10,419 nucleotides of DNA from Candidatus Izemoplasmatales bacterium (GTDB taxonomy: Bacteria > Bacillota_I > Bacilli_A > Izemoplasmatales > Hujiaoplasmataceae), in assembly GCA_028707415.1 (NCBI GenBank), contig JAQWBC010000025.1, positions 1-10,419 on the forward strand. The letters run 5' to 3'. This document shows, in pieces, positions 1-7,754 of this stretch (position 1 is the stretch's first letter; the number at the start of each line of letters is the position of its first letter). The position numbers and the translations under genes are program-made. Under the pieces are notes generated by a model. It did no database searches, was not told where the DNA came from, and saw only the letters and a program-made list of their open reading frames with translations.

Positions 1-909
1 GGGATCAACCAATTCGAAATCGTAAATATCGGTTACTTCGGTAATTGATTTTTGGAGGCGTTGAAGGCGATCGCTACGAACCCATCCTTCCAGATAAACT
101 GTATCAATAGTCTCCTGAATCAAAGCTTTTTTTCGCATTATCGTTGTGGCGGCTTGATCCGCAAACAGTTTGATTTTATCGGTTTCGTTCGCATATTCAG
201 CTAAAGACAATTCCAGGGTTTCAATTTGCTGATGATTATTGGTAATTGAATTTTGTAATTTCAAAATAATTTCGGATACATATTTTTTCTCTGAAGGTAA
301 GATTACCTCAGTAAAGCCGAGATTTTTTGTCTGTTCCTTAATTTCAGTATCATCATCTTCATAACATGCGTATACACTTGCTTGGGAATACCCCAAGATA
401 CTGATGATTTGAAATTCCCCGCCGTATTTGACAATCAAGTCCATAAATGCTTCGGAATTCCTAATTTCAAGCATGCCCGTATGAATGATTGCCGCATGCG
501 GCGTCGATAAATCTGAAAGCATTATCTCTAAACTTGCCCAGGGAAGAAAAAAAGCTAATTTTTCTTGAAGAGTAATATTCTCTTGTTTAAGCGTGTTTAT
601 TTCTTCATCGGTTTTTTCGATTGTCTTAAGCAAATCTTCTTGCATCGGGTTATTAGTTTTAAATTCATCATAATCAACTTCGATTTGATTCCTAAGACCT
701 TTTTGTTTTTCTTTGAATTTTCGGATTAAAAGAAGTGATTTTTCGGCGCGTTGTAACAACGCTTCTTCTTTCGACGCATCAATATCTGTGTTGATGTCCT
801 CATTGCATTTTGTGAACATCACTTCGCCGTATCGCTGCAAAGACACAAGCAATCTTTCTTTATCTTCTTTGAGGGCAACAAGTTTTAATTTCTTCATGGG
901 GACAATCAT
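1..909 (-). CDS. ntpI: V/A-type ATP synthase subunit I, N-terminal part (cut by window edge)
   Basis: Subunit I (the a-subunit of V/A-type ATPases) joins the peripheral stalks to the membrane rotor and forms the ion half-channel. An open frame of 303 codons starts at the ATG at 909 and runs off the window without a stop. It begins MIVPMKKLKLVALKED and shows the family's usual pattern: a short alpha/beta start, a long charged coiled-coil stretch (about residues 45-105), a second alpha/beta region, another helical stretch (about 195-245), and the hallmark motif LEGWVRSD near residue 275. Only the cytosolic domain is inside the window; the membrane domain lies beyond base 1. The start overlaps the stop of the subunit H gene as ATGA, which implies translational coupling. 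A second in-frame ATG at 897 is possible, but the overlap favours 909. Whether the enzyme moves H+ or Na+ cannot be judged, because the ion-binding subunits are not visible. The identification is firm. Confidence 0.9.
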   Translation of the reverse strand, partial: MIVPMKKLKLVALKEDKERLLVSLQRYGEVMFTKCNEDINTDIDASKEEALLQRAEKSLLLIRKFKEKQKGLRNQIEVDYDEFKTNNPMQEDLLKTIEKTDEEINTLKQENITLQEKLAFFLPWASLEIMLSDLSTPHAAIIHTGMLEIRNSEAFMDLIVKYGGEFQIISILGYSQASVYACYEDDDTEIKEQTKNLGFTEVILPSEKKYVSEIILKLQNSITNNHQQIETLELSLAEYANETDKIKLFADQAATTIMRKKALIQETIDTVYLEGWVRSDRLQRLQKSITEVTDIYDFELVDP

Positions 910-1214
910 AATTCAATCACCTTCCCCAAGATAAAATCCACAGTTTGCTTTTCCTTTTTTTTAGCAGAATCAATAAGTTTATCATCTTCAGCATCGACTC
1001 TTGCGAAAATTTCCAATCGTTTGGCTTCAATCGCTTTTTGAACGGTAAGTTGGATTTGTTTTTCTTCATCGACTGCGGCTTCCATCATCTTAGCCACTGT
1101 CGATTCAGTCAACGCTTTTGTTTCATCCATTAAAAGACGAACTTGTTCCATCGCTTCGCGACGATACTCTTCTGCTTGAGCTTCGGCTATTTTAATTGCT
1201 TCTATTATCGGCAT
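906..1214 (-). CDS. ntpF: V/A-type ATP synthase subunit H (peripheral stalk)
   Basis: This is a 102-residue, almost entirely helical, highly charged protein (MPIIEAIKIAEAQAEEYRRE...) rich in Glu, Lys and Ala and with no membrane segment. That is typical of the small peripheral-stalk subunit called H or AhaH in archaeal-type ATPases and NtpF in Enterococcus hirae. It would form a right-handed coiled coil with subunit E and hold the A3B3 head against rotation. The ATG at 1214 is chosen because AAGGCGGTG sits five bases upstream; a longer frame from a TTG at 1238 would place that ribosome site inside the gene. It is the first gene of its block and precedes subunit I with a 4-base overlap, the same F-I order as in E. 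hirae. The sequence alone is low in complexity; the neighbour makes the call secure. Its TGA stop shows that TGA is not read as tryptophan here. Confidence 0.87.
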   Translation of the reverse strand: MPIIEAIKIAEAQAEEYRREAMEQVRLLMDETKALTESTVAKMMEAAVDEEKQIQLTVQKAIEAKRLEIFARVDAEDDKLIDSAKKKEKQTVDFILGKVIEL

Positions 1215-1219
1215 TTTTT

Positions 1220-1228
1220 CACCGCCTT
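1220..1228 (-). promoter_or_regulatory. Ribosome binding site of ATPase subunit H
   Basis: AAGGCGGTG on the minus strand lies five bases before the ATG at 1214. It fixes that start over the in-frame TTG at 1238. The string GGTGAAAAAATG is identical to the site before the EAL gene. Confidence 0.75.
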
Positions 1229-1269
1229 CGGGTATCAAATTTGATTAATGTTGACAAATCACTAGAACT

Positions 1270-1278
1270 ATTTTACCA
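1270..1278 (-). promoter_or_regulatory. Possible extended -10 promoter of the V/A-ATPase operon
   Basis: On the minus strand the bases read TGGTAAAAT, which fits an extended -10 element (TG, one base, then TAAAAT against TATAAT). It lies after the hairpin that closes the upstream operon and about 55 bases before the subunit H start, a sensible place for a promoter. The -35 region is poor: TAGTAA at 18-base spacing matches three of six positions. This is inference from the motif and its position only. Confidence 0.4.
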
Positions 1279-1349
1279 TATTCTTTGATGAAATTACTAT
1301 AAAATGTGTTTTATTCAAAGAAAAAAACATGTTAATATTTATAAAGATA

Positions 1350-1374
1350 ATCGGTTCTTTGATTAAGAACCGAT
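1350..1374 (-). terminator. Intrinsic terminator after the fermentation operon
   Basis: A perfect 10-bp inverted repeat, ATCGGTTCTT and AAGAACCGAT, encloses a 5-base loop and begins 22 bases after the stop of the EAL gene. On the minus strand it is followed by TATCTTTAT, which is rich in T but not an unbroken run, so termination may be incomplete. On the plus strand there is no T run after the stem, so it serves the minus strand. It separates the glutamate fermentation operon from the ATPase operon. Confidence 0.7.
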
Positions 1375-1396
1375 CCATGTCTTAGAAAGTATTATT

Positions 1397-3058
1397 TTAT
1401 TTTTCTTTGTCTCGTTTTAACCATGCGTCTAAATCTTTTTCTTTCAAAGGTCGGGCAAAATAGTAACCTTGACCAAGGTCACATCCAAACCCTTGACAGA
1501 TAGCCGTAACCAATTCATCTTCAATGCCTTCCGCAACAACCATACACCCCAGTTTGTGAGCAAGATCAATTGCTGACTTAACAATTGTTTTTACTCCCTC
1601 ACTAGCAACAATATGGCGCATAAAGTATTGATCCAACTTGATTATTTTCACATCAAATTGGGATAAATATGCTAATGATGTATAACCCTTACCAAAATCA
1701 TCAAGTGACATGGTAAATCCATCACTCATCATTTTTTTCATCCATCGTTGATTATCTTCGAGATTAGCGATAATCGCCGATTCAGTCACTTCAAATTCAA
1801 TCATCTGATGTCCAATATGGGAAAGCTCAATCATCGATTGAACTCTCGTGAAGAAATCCGGGTCAGACAAATTATTCGCCGATACATTTATGGAGATGGG
1901 AATCTTGTAACCATCTTTTTGAAGTTCTATTTCTTTATCAATTGCCTTTTTAAGCACCCAGTCCGTTAATTGATTGATTAAATTTGTCTCTTCAACTAAA
2001 GGGATGAATCGATCGGGCATAATCAAACCATGAACCGGATGATTCCAGCGGATGAGAGCTTCAAAAGCCACTGTTTTCAGCGTTTTTAAATCAATAATCG
2101 GTTGAAATACCAAGAATGTTTGGTTTTCCTCCAAAGCCCGAAGAAAGGTCGACAATAGTTCGATTCCGATCTTTTTATCCGATAATGTATCGTCATAAAT
2201 CATATATGTGATGTTCCGTCTTTGTGCATCCTTGGCAGCGATATCCGCGTGTCGGTAACTGTCGATCACTTTGCAGTCCGATTGCATTTCGATTTGATCG
2301 ACCCCAATCGCATATTCAGCGTAAATAGGGATACCAACAACCGAAAGCGGATGTTTGAGAATTTCGCAGATCAGATTAATATCATTTTCAAAACTTGTGA
2401 ACGGTCTCGTTATCCAAAACTTATTATTGGCCGCCTGAACGATTGTCGTTTGTGGATCCAACTTGTGAATTAGCAAATTGTATAGTTTATTAAGCAAGCG
2501 GTTATAGAAATCATTGCCAAGCCTTTCAATAATGTTTTCAAAATTATTAATTAAAATGGCTATTACAACCGCCTTACCTTCGCGGGCATCTTTATCCGTA
2601 AAATTGGATAAACTATAAATGTTGGGAATTCCCGTCTCGTAATTATGTGATAACATATCGGTAATCATGATGATTTTTTTTCTTAAGATGGTACTGAATA
2701 AACCCATCGCCGATCCCGCGGCGGTAAATATTAAAGCTCGATATATCCAAAAAACCGGTTCTTGCCAAACATAACCGACAAAATTGGCATCAAATGGAGT
2801 TGATAGAGGCATGAGCGGTCCTAATACGATGCCACCAATCGCTCCAATAATCGCGCCCCAGTTTGTACCGAGTGACATCCCCGCAAAAATAATCACCAAA
2901 TACATCGTATGAGAAAAAGAATATGTTATCCCCCCCGTCAAAAAGACCAGGGCATATATGGCTGGCATCGCGATCGTAATCATCAGTATCTTTTTCCATT
3001 TTGCTAACTGGTCGATTTTCAATAATAGTCGCTCAATAATGCTGGGGTTCTTACCCAT
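1397..3058 (-). CDS. Membrane-anchored EAL-domain c-di-GMP phosphodiesterase with degenerate GGDEF domain
   Basis: Predicted 553-residue signalling enzyme that hydrolyses cyclic di-GMP to pGpG at the inner face of the membrane. Four hydrophobic segments lie at about residues 24-43, 48-66, 67-85 and 102-125, with a GPLMPL turn after the third. An even number leaves both ends in the cytoplasm. Residues of about 138-290 look like a GGDEF fold (YETGIPNIYSL in place of DxLTGLPNR), but the signature is AANNKFW, so cyclase activity is very unlikely; a nucleotide-binding regulatory role is possible. The EAL domain (about 300-545) keeps the expected catalytic motifs: FEALIRW (E333), N391 in INVS, EVTES, DDFGKG (D453, D454), K474, AEGIED (E510) and QGYYFARP (Q530). 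The ATG at 3058 is chosen for its strong ribosome site; an upstream in-frame TTG at 3091 is less likely. It starts 33 bases after the CitXG stop with no terminator between, so it is probably the last gene of the operon. The signal sensed by the membrane part is unknown. Confidence 0.88.
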   Translation of the reverse strand: MGKNPSIIERLLLKIDQLAKWKKILMITIAMPAIYALVFLTGGITYSFSHTMYLVIIFAGMSLGTNWGAIIGAIGGIVLGPLMPLSTPFDANFVGYVWQEPVFWIYRALIFTAAGSAMGLFSTILRKKIIMITDMLSHNYETGIPNIYSLSNFTDKDAREGKAVVIAILINNFENIIERLGNDFYNRLLNKLYNLLIHKLDPQTTIVQAANNKFWITRPFTSFENDINLICEILKHPLSVVGIPIYAEYAIGVDQIEMQSDCKVIDSYRHADIAAKDAQRRNITYMIYDDTLSDKKIGIELLSTFLRALEENQTFLVFQPIIDLKTLKTVAFEALIRWNHPVHGLIMPDRFIPLVEETNLINQLTDWVLKKAIDKEIELQKDGYKIPISINVSANNLSDPDFFTRVQSMIELSHIGHQMIEFEVTESAIIANLEDNQRWMKKMMSDGFTMSLDDFGKGYTSLAYLSQFDVKIIKLDQYFMRHIVASEGVKTIVKSAIDLAHKLGCMVVAEGIEDELVTAICQGFGCDLGQGYYFARPLKEKDLDAWLKRDKEK

Positions 3059-3063
3059 TTTTT

Positions 3064-3070
3064 CACCTCT
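3064..3070 (-). promoter_or_regulatory. Ribosome binding site of the EAL gene
   Basis: AGAGGTG on the minus strand lies five bases before the ATG at 3058, in the gap after the CitXG stop. It decides for that ATG and against the TTG at 3091. Confidence 0.75.
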
Positions 3071-3091
3071 TTTTGATGAATAATAAGTCAA

Positions 3092-4357
3092 TTATGCAAA
3101 TATATATACGTTTTGAAGCCTTTTCAAAAAACAAGTGACAACCAATAAATCGGCAGCACCTCCGAAACTGATTTTTCTTTGCTTGCACCACTCGGTTATA
3201 TTATCAATCACCAATTCATCGTACTCATAAATTGATGCAATTTTTCGTTTAGCAATATGATAATTTTCTAATGATCCACATCGTTTTAATAAGACTGTAT
3301 CCTCACATTTATTGATAATGGCAATCAGAGTCATCATCAAATTTTTCGAGGAAAAATCAGTCAATATTGGTAATGCCATCTGGACAGAAGGTAATCCCAA
3401 AAAAGCTTCTTGACGAGCACCACCAAAACCATACCGCTTCCAGGCTTCAAGCCCGAAACTGCCATTTTCGGAGGAAAATTCGTCCATAATCTTTTCGGTC
3501 ATAATGCGAACTGAGTCAAAAATCGATGAAAAAGAAAGGTTGTGCCCAATGGTGTATCCCGCAGCTGTTATCGCGAGCCCAAGACTGAATATCAAACCTT
3601 TATAGGCGTTGACATTATTAGTAGCTCTCATCATCATCTGCTCAGCTTCATAGCCAATTTGACGAACCCTAGTAAATAATTTATCATAACCGTTAGCATC
3701 GTAACCGGTAAAAAACATCGCTGTCAACGGTTGAATAATCGCTTCTTTAGCTTTAATCATTAATTGATAATTCATATCACTATGCGATCCACTATCAAAC
3801 GGTGTGACCAAGCCAAATTTAGGACTTAACTTTAATTCATCGTCAATGGCATTACCGATTGTTGTTTGACAGATTGTCATAAGATGCAAGCGAACCGTTT
3901 TGCGAACAAAGCCAAGCAATTCAGTTAACGAATGTGTGTGATTTCGGCTACATACAAAAGCCGGTTGTTCACAAATAAAACATTTACGTAAATCGTGACG
4001 GCTTTGTGAAGCAGCTTGATTAATTCCATAGACATCCAGATCGATGAGTCGTCCCAAACTAGTTTCTTCTTCAATTTGCATCGTTTGTCGTTTGATTTTT
4101 GAAGTATCGGAATCATTCAAAACATAAACAATTGCTTCACCGTCCGCGCCATTAAGAAAATGAATGGCTTCAATATCGGGAAACGGTAAAGTCGCTCGAA
4201 CTAAGTTAAGCATTACTTTTACTTCTTGAATATTTTTTTCGGGGCCGGGGATGTTGGCTTTTAAAACTACAACTGTCTTACCCACAGTGATTACCTGAGA
4301 TACAAAATGCCTCCGCTTCTCGCGATCAGCTAGAATATTATCGGCGAGACTGTTCAT
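3092..4357 (-). CDS. citXG: Fused CitX-CitG: lyase prosthetic-group synthase and holo-ACP transferase
   Basis: A 421-residue bifunctional protein. The CitG half makes 2'-(5''-triphosphoribosyl)-3'-dephospho-CoA from ATP and dephospho-CoA; the CitX half transfers it to the serine of the acyl carrier subunit CitD. CitX (about 1-165) shows LGRLIDLDVYG (101-111), CFIC (126-129) and CSRNHTHSLTEL (136-147). CitG (about 170-421) shows FGLVTPFDSGSHSDM (181-195), VNAYKGLIFSLGL (249-261), GGARQEAFLGLPSV (312-325) and a C-terminal SFGGAADLL (397-405). Two motifs differ from what I recall of the family: NTHKG is here NAYKG, and GARGE is GARQE. The fold is intact and there is no frameshift, so the protein is probably functional, but the change is worth testing. 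CitX-CitG fusions are known in several bacteria. The start at 4357 overlaps the end of citC by 20 bases, with AGGA seven bases upstream. Confidence 0.88.
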   Translation of the reverse strand: MNSLADNILADREKRRHFVSQVITVGKTVVVLKANIPGPEKNIQEVKVMLNLVRATLPFPDIEAIHFLNGADGEAIVYVLNDSDTSKIKRQTMQIEEETSLGRLIDLDVYGINQAASQSRHDLRKCFICEQPAFVCSRNHTHSLTELLGFVRKTVRLHLMTICQTTIGNAIDDELKLSPKFGLVTPFDSGSHSDMNYQLMIKAKEAIIQPLTAMFFTGYDANGYDKLFTRVRQIGYEAEQMMMRATNNVNAYKGLIFSLGLAITAAGYTIGHNLSFSSIFDSVRIMTEKIMDEFSSENGSFGLEAWKRYGFGGARQEAFLGLPSVQMALPILTDFSSKNLMMTLIAIINKCEDTVLLKRCGSLENYHIAKRKIASIYEYDELVIDNITEWCKQRKISFGGAADLLVVTCFLKRLQNVYIFA

Positions 4358-5351
4358 ATTTTTCCTGAGCTAAAGCCCGAAACATCCCCCATGTTGCTCG
4401 GGGAACTAACCTTAATGCATCATCAATCCGGTTTTCCAAGATCAATTTTCTAACAACAGAAGCACTGATATTGATGCCATCAACCTGAAATCGAGGGATG
4501 ATTTCCAACCGTTCATCCAAGGTGGTTTTCAAAATGTTATTATACTTAATCATGAACTGATCAGTTTCCGTTCCAACATATCTTTTGGCAATACAAAGTC
4601 CCTTTAAAAAGAAAGATTTAAAAATTTGAGCATCTAGTTTTGCATGTTCTTCTTCGCGCTCATCCATTGATTTAAGAAAATATCCTGGGAAAGTTAAATT
4701 TGAAACTATATATTTTGTGGAAGGCAAAACAATGACATTCTCAAGATTCGCCAAAGCTAACCACACTAAACCAAATCGTTCCCGGTAAGTGAACATAGAA
4801 AAATCCTCTTCGACAACCAGAACAATAAGATGGTCATGTTTTTTAGCCGCATATTCAATTAATTGATAATGACCCATCGTAATGGGATTGCAATTGACTA
4901 CAATCGCACCAAAATCATTACCTAGCATGGATATTGACCATTTATTTTCAATTCGGTGCCGTAATTCAGCAATTTCCGAGTCGATTGATTCCGACCCACC
5001 TTCAAAAATACAGACATTGTCTGTCTTTGCTAAAAGGCGAAAATTCATTGCTTGAAAAATAGGAATGTACTCGGTTTTAGTGTAAACAAAGTAGTGATAG
5101 ATTCGCTCCTTACGCATTGAAGAAAGAATGGCATCAGTAAGTAATCCCGCAATATTTTCCCCACGGTATAACTTGTCAACTGCCAAACACTCAATGAGAT
5201 AGTCAGTTCGCGAAACCGTTCCAATAATCTGATTACCTACTTCGATATATAAAGTTTCGGTAACGCGTTCGTCAAAGCGTAAATCATTAGTCAATAAAAA
5301 AGCTTTGACTTTTGCAATTTCACCATCCAGCAAAGCTTGCTTAATTATCAT
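4338..5351 (-). CDS. citC: [Citrate/citramalate (pro-3S)-lyase] ligase
   Basis: This 337-residue enzyme uses ATP and acetate to acetylate the thiol of the lyase prosthetic group, turning the inactive HS-form into the active acetyl form. The N-terminal part (about 1-118) is a GNAT-like fold with a recognisable acetyl-CoA-loop segment, LYRGENIAGLL (61-71). The C-terminal part is a nucleotidyltransferase of the HxGH class: NCNPITMGHYQLI at 153-165 carries the ATP-binding TxGH form, YVGTETDQF lies at 258-266, and ISASVVRKL at 295-303 stands in place of the usual ISxTxxR. The length matches the family. The start is backed by GGGAGGA seven bases upstream, 26 bases after the citF stop. Here citC follows citF, while in Klebsiella-type clusters citC precedes citDEF. 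In this operon the target is probably citramalate lyase. Confident in the family; the substrate complex is inferred. Confidence 0.92.
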   Translation of the reverse strand: MIIKQALLDGEIAKVKAFLLTNDLRFDERVTETLYIEVGNQIIGTVSRTDYLIECLAVDKLYRGENIAGLLTDAILSSMRKERIYHYFVYTKTEYIPIFQAMNFRLLAKTDNVCIFEGGSESIDSEIAELRHRIENKWSISMLGNDFGAIVVNCNPITMGHYQLIEYAAKKHDHLIVLVVEEDFSMFTYRERFGLVWLALANLENVIVLPSTKYIVSNLTFPGYFLKSMDEREEEHAKLDAQIFKSFFLKGLCIAKRYVGTETDQFMIKYNNILKTTLDERLEIIPRFQVDGINISASVVRKLILENRIDDALRLVPRATWGMFRALAQEKYEQSRR

Positions 5352-5377
5352 GATTTATTCCTCCCATCAAGAAAGGC

Positions 5378-6889
5378 TTATAATCTTTGATAAAGTTGGT
5401 CAAGTATCGTTCCATCGCGATATACAATTAATCCCGTCACTTTACCAGGCTTTTTTATTGCTTGAGGAATCCCCGATAATTGATGCGATATTGCCATCAA
5501 TTCATCAATAGTCATAATTGTAAGTTGAGAATTTTTCATTTTATCTATCAAGTCAGTCCGTCTGGGATTAATTGCAATTCCCCGTTCCGTAACTAAAACA
5601 TCGACATCTTCTCCTGGAGTCGTTATCGCTGTCACTCGTTCTTTAATGATTGGTAATCGAGCTTTTGCAAGTGTCGTCGTAATAATAGTAACCGCTGCCC
5701 CGTGAGCAGTATCGGCGTGCCCACCGCTGCCACCAATCAACCGGCCCAAAGAGTCAGTTGTGACATTAACATTAAAATCAAGATCAATTTCTGTTGCTCC
5801 TAAAGCCACAAAAGAAAGTTGATTAACAATCGGATCCTTTTCAAAGGGATTGCCATATTTTGAAGCAGAAATAGCCAAATGACGAGGATTATCACGATAT
5901 GATTTGACTGCATCTAAATCAAAACACTGGACATCATATATCTGATCAATCCAGCCTTCCTTTAACATATCAGCGTAATATCCATTGGTCCCCCCCGAAG
6001 CAAAAGAACCATGAATCTGGTTTTGAATCATCATTTTGCGAACTTGATAAGCTACCGCAAGTGAGGTACCACCAGCGCCGGTTTGCATTGAAAAACCCGG
6101 TTTAATTACTCCTGCTTGGTAAAGAAAGGCAGCCGCATCGCGAGCAATTTTTAACCCGACAGGGTCTTTAGTAATTTTAGTGGTGCCGGATACAATGCCC
6201 TCTGGGTCACCGATCGAATCGATTTTTACTATGGCATCGACATACTTTCCATCAAAATCGATTTGCTTAACTCGATTGACGAGAGTATCAGTGATGAGGA
6301 TAACTTTCGCAGCGTAACGCAAATCGCTTTGCGCATATCCGAGGGTACCACAAGCCGATAAACCCTCAGTACCTGATCCATTACCGTCATAATCAACAGC
6401 AGGGCAAGCAAGAATTGCAACATCAATCTTCAGATTGCCGCTTTCAATGGCGCGAGCTCTCCCGCCATGAGTATCCATTAACAGTAGTCCTTTTAACTTA
6501 CCCTGATCAATCGGTATCGCTGCCGGACCATTGATGTAGTTTGTTCGAATATTGGTAATATTTCCCGCCTCAATGAGTTCCGCAATAATAGCGTTATTAG
6601 GGAATATGGAAGATGGAGCGATAGTTAAATTCTTAATTCCGCGAATTTGTATTTCTCGACAAACTTGATTAAGAACCTGATCACCATTTCGAAGATGATG
6701 ATGAAAAGACAAGGTCATACCATCAGTTATATGGTATTGGTCAAATATTGCCTTGATTGAACCCAAAAAAACCGGTTTATCGACCACTGCTTTCTCGGGG
6801 ATTAAGATGCGCTCTTGGGATTGATAGTTGGTCGCGGATATGAATCCCCTTTCCGTATCCGGCACGACCCTACCTAAGGTATTAAGCAT
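5378..6889 (-). CDS. citF: Citrate/citramalate lyase alpha subunit (acyl-ACP transferase)
   Basis: The alpha subunit swaps the acetyl group on the carrier CitD for the substrate: acetyl-S-ACP plus citramalate (or citrate) gives citramalyl-S-ACP (or citryl-S-ACP) plus acetate. The 503-residue protein begins MLNTLGRVVPDTERG, the usual CitF opening. Glycine-rich segments of the family follow: SFHHHLRNGD (61-70), MQTGAGGTSLA (268-278), FASGGTNGYY (296-305), SLGRLIGGSGGHADTAHGA (380-398) and VTERGIAINPRR (433-444). The frame stays open upstream to 6964, but that extension reads through the end of citE and has no family likeness. The ATG at 6889 has GGTGGA two bases before it and overlaps the citE stop by 8 bases, so translation is probably coupled. 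By context with the methylaspartate genes the natural substrate is more likely (S)-citramalate; the sequence alone does not separate the two. Confidence 0.92.
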   Translation of the reverse strand: MLNTLGRVVPDTERGFISATNYQSQERILIPEKAVVDKPVFLGSIKAIFDQYHITDGMTLSFHHHLRNGDQVLNQVCREIQIRGIKNLTIAPSSIFPNNAIIAELIEAGNITNIRTNYINGPAAIPIDQGKLKGLLLMDTHGGRARAIESGNLKIDVAILACPAVDYDGNGSGTEGLSACGTLGYAQSDLRYAAKVILITDTLVNRVKQIDFDGKYVDAIVKIDSIGDPEGIVSGTTKITKDPVGLKIARDAAAFLYQAGVIKPGFSMQTGAGGTSLAVAYQVRKMMIQNQIHGSFASGGTNGYYADMLKEGWIDQIYDVQCFDLDAVKSYRDNPRHLAISASKYGNPFEKDPIVNQLSFVALGATEIDLDFNVNVTTDSLGRLIGGSGGHADTAHGAAVTIITTTLAKARLPIIKERVTAITTPGEDVDVLVTERGIAINPRRTDLIDKMKNSQLTIMTIDELMAISHQLSGIPQAIKKPGKVTGLIVYRDGTILDQLYQRL

Positions 6890-7754
6890 TTTCCACCGGC
6901 AATAACCGATATCTTTTAGCGGATTCCATGATTTTTGTGGCCCGTTCAATAATCGGTTTATCAATCATTTTACCGTCAAGACTAAAAACTCCCAACCCTT
7001 GATCATCAGCTTTTTTGGCGGCTTTTAAAACCCGTTTAGCCCACTCGATTCGTTGCAACGATGGCGAAAAAACATCATGAATTGTCTCAAGTTGATTAGG
7101 ATGAATTGCTGCTTTAGCATTAAGACCCAAATTTTGAGCTTTTTGACAATCAGCAATTAAACCCAAATTATCAGAGGTGTCAGTGAATGGTGTGTCGATG
7201 GCATCGATTTTATAAGCCTTACATGCAAAAGCCATCCGAGCCCGTGGGTATTCGATTTCAGTTCCGGTAATTGTTCGCATTAATTCCATGTCAGCCGATA
7301 AATCTTCAGCACCAAGAAGCATTCCTTGAATTCGCGAAAGAGCTGCTAATTTTTCGATTTCCAATACTGATTTTGCGCTTTCGACAATCGGAATTATTCC
7401 GATTATTTTTTGCATATGTGTCTCAGATTCAATTTTATATAGCAACGTTAATAGTCTCTCGACATCACATACTTTGGCTTTAGGAAGAACAATTCCATCA
7501 ATTTGATCGGTTACGACACTTTGTAAATCTTTTTCATAATCGGTGGTGTCAAGACCATTAATCCGGATATAAATCTTCATTGGCGGATGATCAATTGATT
7601 CAAGATAAGCTTTCACCAAAATCCTAGCTGCATCTTTTTCTTGGATACTGACCGCATCTTCTAAATCGATAATGACCGCATCCGCACCAAAAACATCGGC
7701 GTTTTGCAACATTGCCGGGTTATTGCCAGGAATGAACAACATACTTCTAACCAT
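6882..7754 (-). CDS. citE: Citrate/citramalate lyase beta subunit (C-C lyase)
   Basis: The beta subunit cleaves the acyl-carrier-bound substrate by a retro-aldol step: citramalyl-S-ACP to acetyl-S-ACP and pyruvate (or citryl-S-ACP to oxaloacetate). It is a 290-residue TIM barrel of the HpcH/HpaI and CitE superfamily. Clear signatures are RSMLFIPGNNPAML (3-16), IIDLEDAVS (28-36), RINGLDT (64-70, R64 a likely substrate ligand), IVESA (E125) and LLGAEDLSADM (D151); E125 and D151 are the expected Mg2+ ligands. AAIHPNQ (215-221) is another family landmark. The length is standard. The start has GGAGG close upstream and overlaps the citD stop by 8 bases, and its own stop overlaps citF by 8 bases, which suggests stoichiometric, coupled translation. 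The product is intact. Pyruvate release, rather than oxaloacetate, is inferred from the operon. Confidence 0.93.
   Translation of the reverse strand: MVRSMLFIPGNNPAMLQNADVFGADAVIIDLEDAVSIQEKDAARILVKAYLESIDHPPMKIYIRINGLDTTDYEKDLQSVVTDQIDGIVLPKAKVCDVERLLTLLYKIESETHMQKIIGIIPIVESAKSVLEIEKLAALSRIQGMLLGAEDLSADMELMRTITGTEIEYPRARMAFACKAYKIDAIDTPFTDTSDNLGLIADCQKAQNLGLNAKAAIHPNQLETIHDVFSPSLQRIEWAKRVLKAAKKADDQGLGVFSLDGKMIDKPIIERATKIMESAKRYRLLPVENA
6892..6897 (-). promoter_or_regulatory. Ribosome binding site of citF
   Basis: GGTGGA inside the last codons of citE lies just before the ATG at 6889 on the minus strand. It is short-spaced but supports that start over ATG-like codons further upstream in citE. 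Confidence 0.5.

Noticed and set aside
1236..1257. TTGTCA on the minus strand as a -35 element for the ATPase operon.
   Set aside because: The matching -10 region would fall on TGATAC and the transcript start would collide with the ribosome site of subunit H.
1251..1279. A perfect TTGACA on the plus strand at 1251-1256 with TACCAT 17 bases later, looking like a plus-strand promoter.
   Set aside because: The -10 element is poor and there is no plus-strand gene downstream; it would only give antisense RNA to the EAL gene. It cannot be told from chance in AT-rich spacer DNA.
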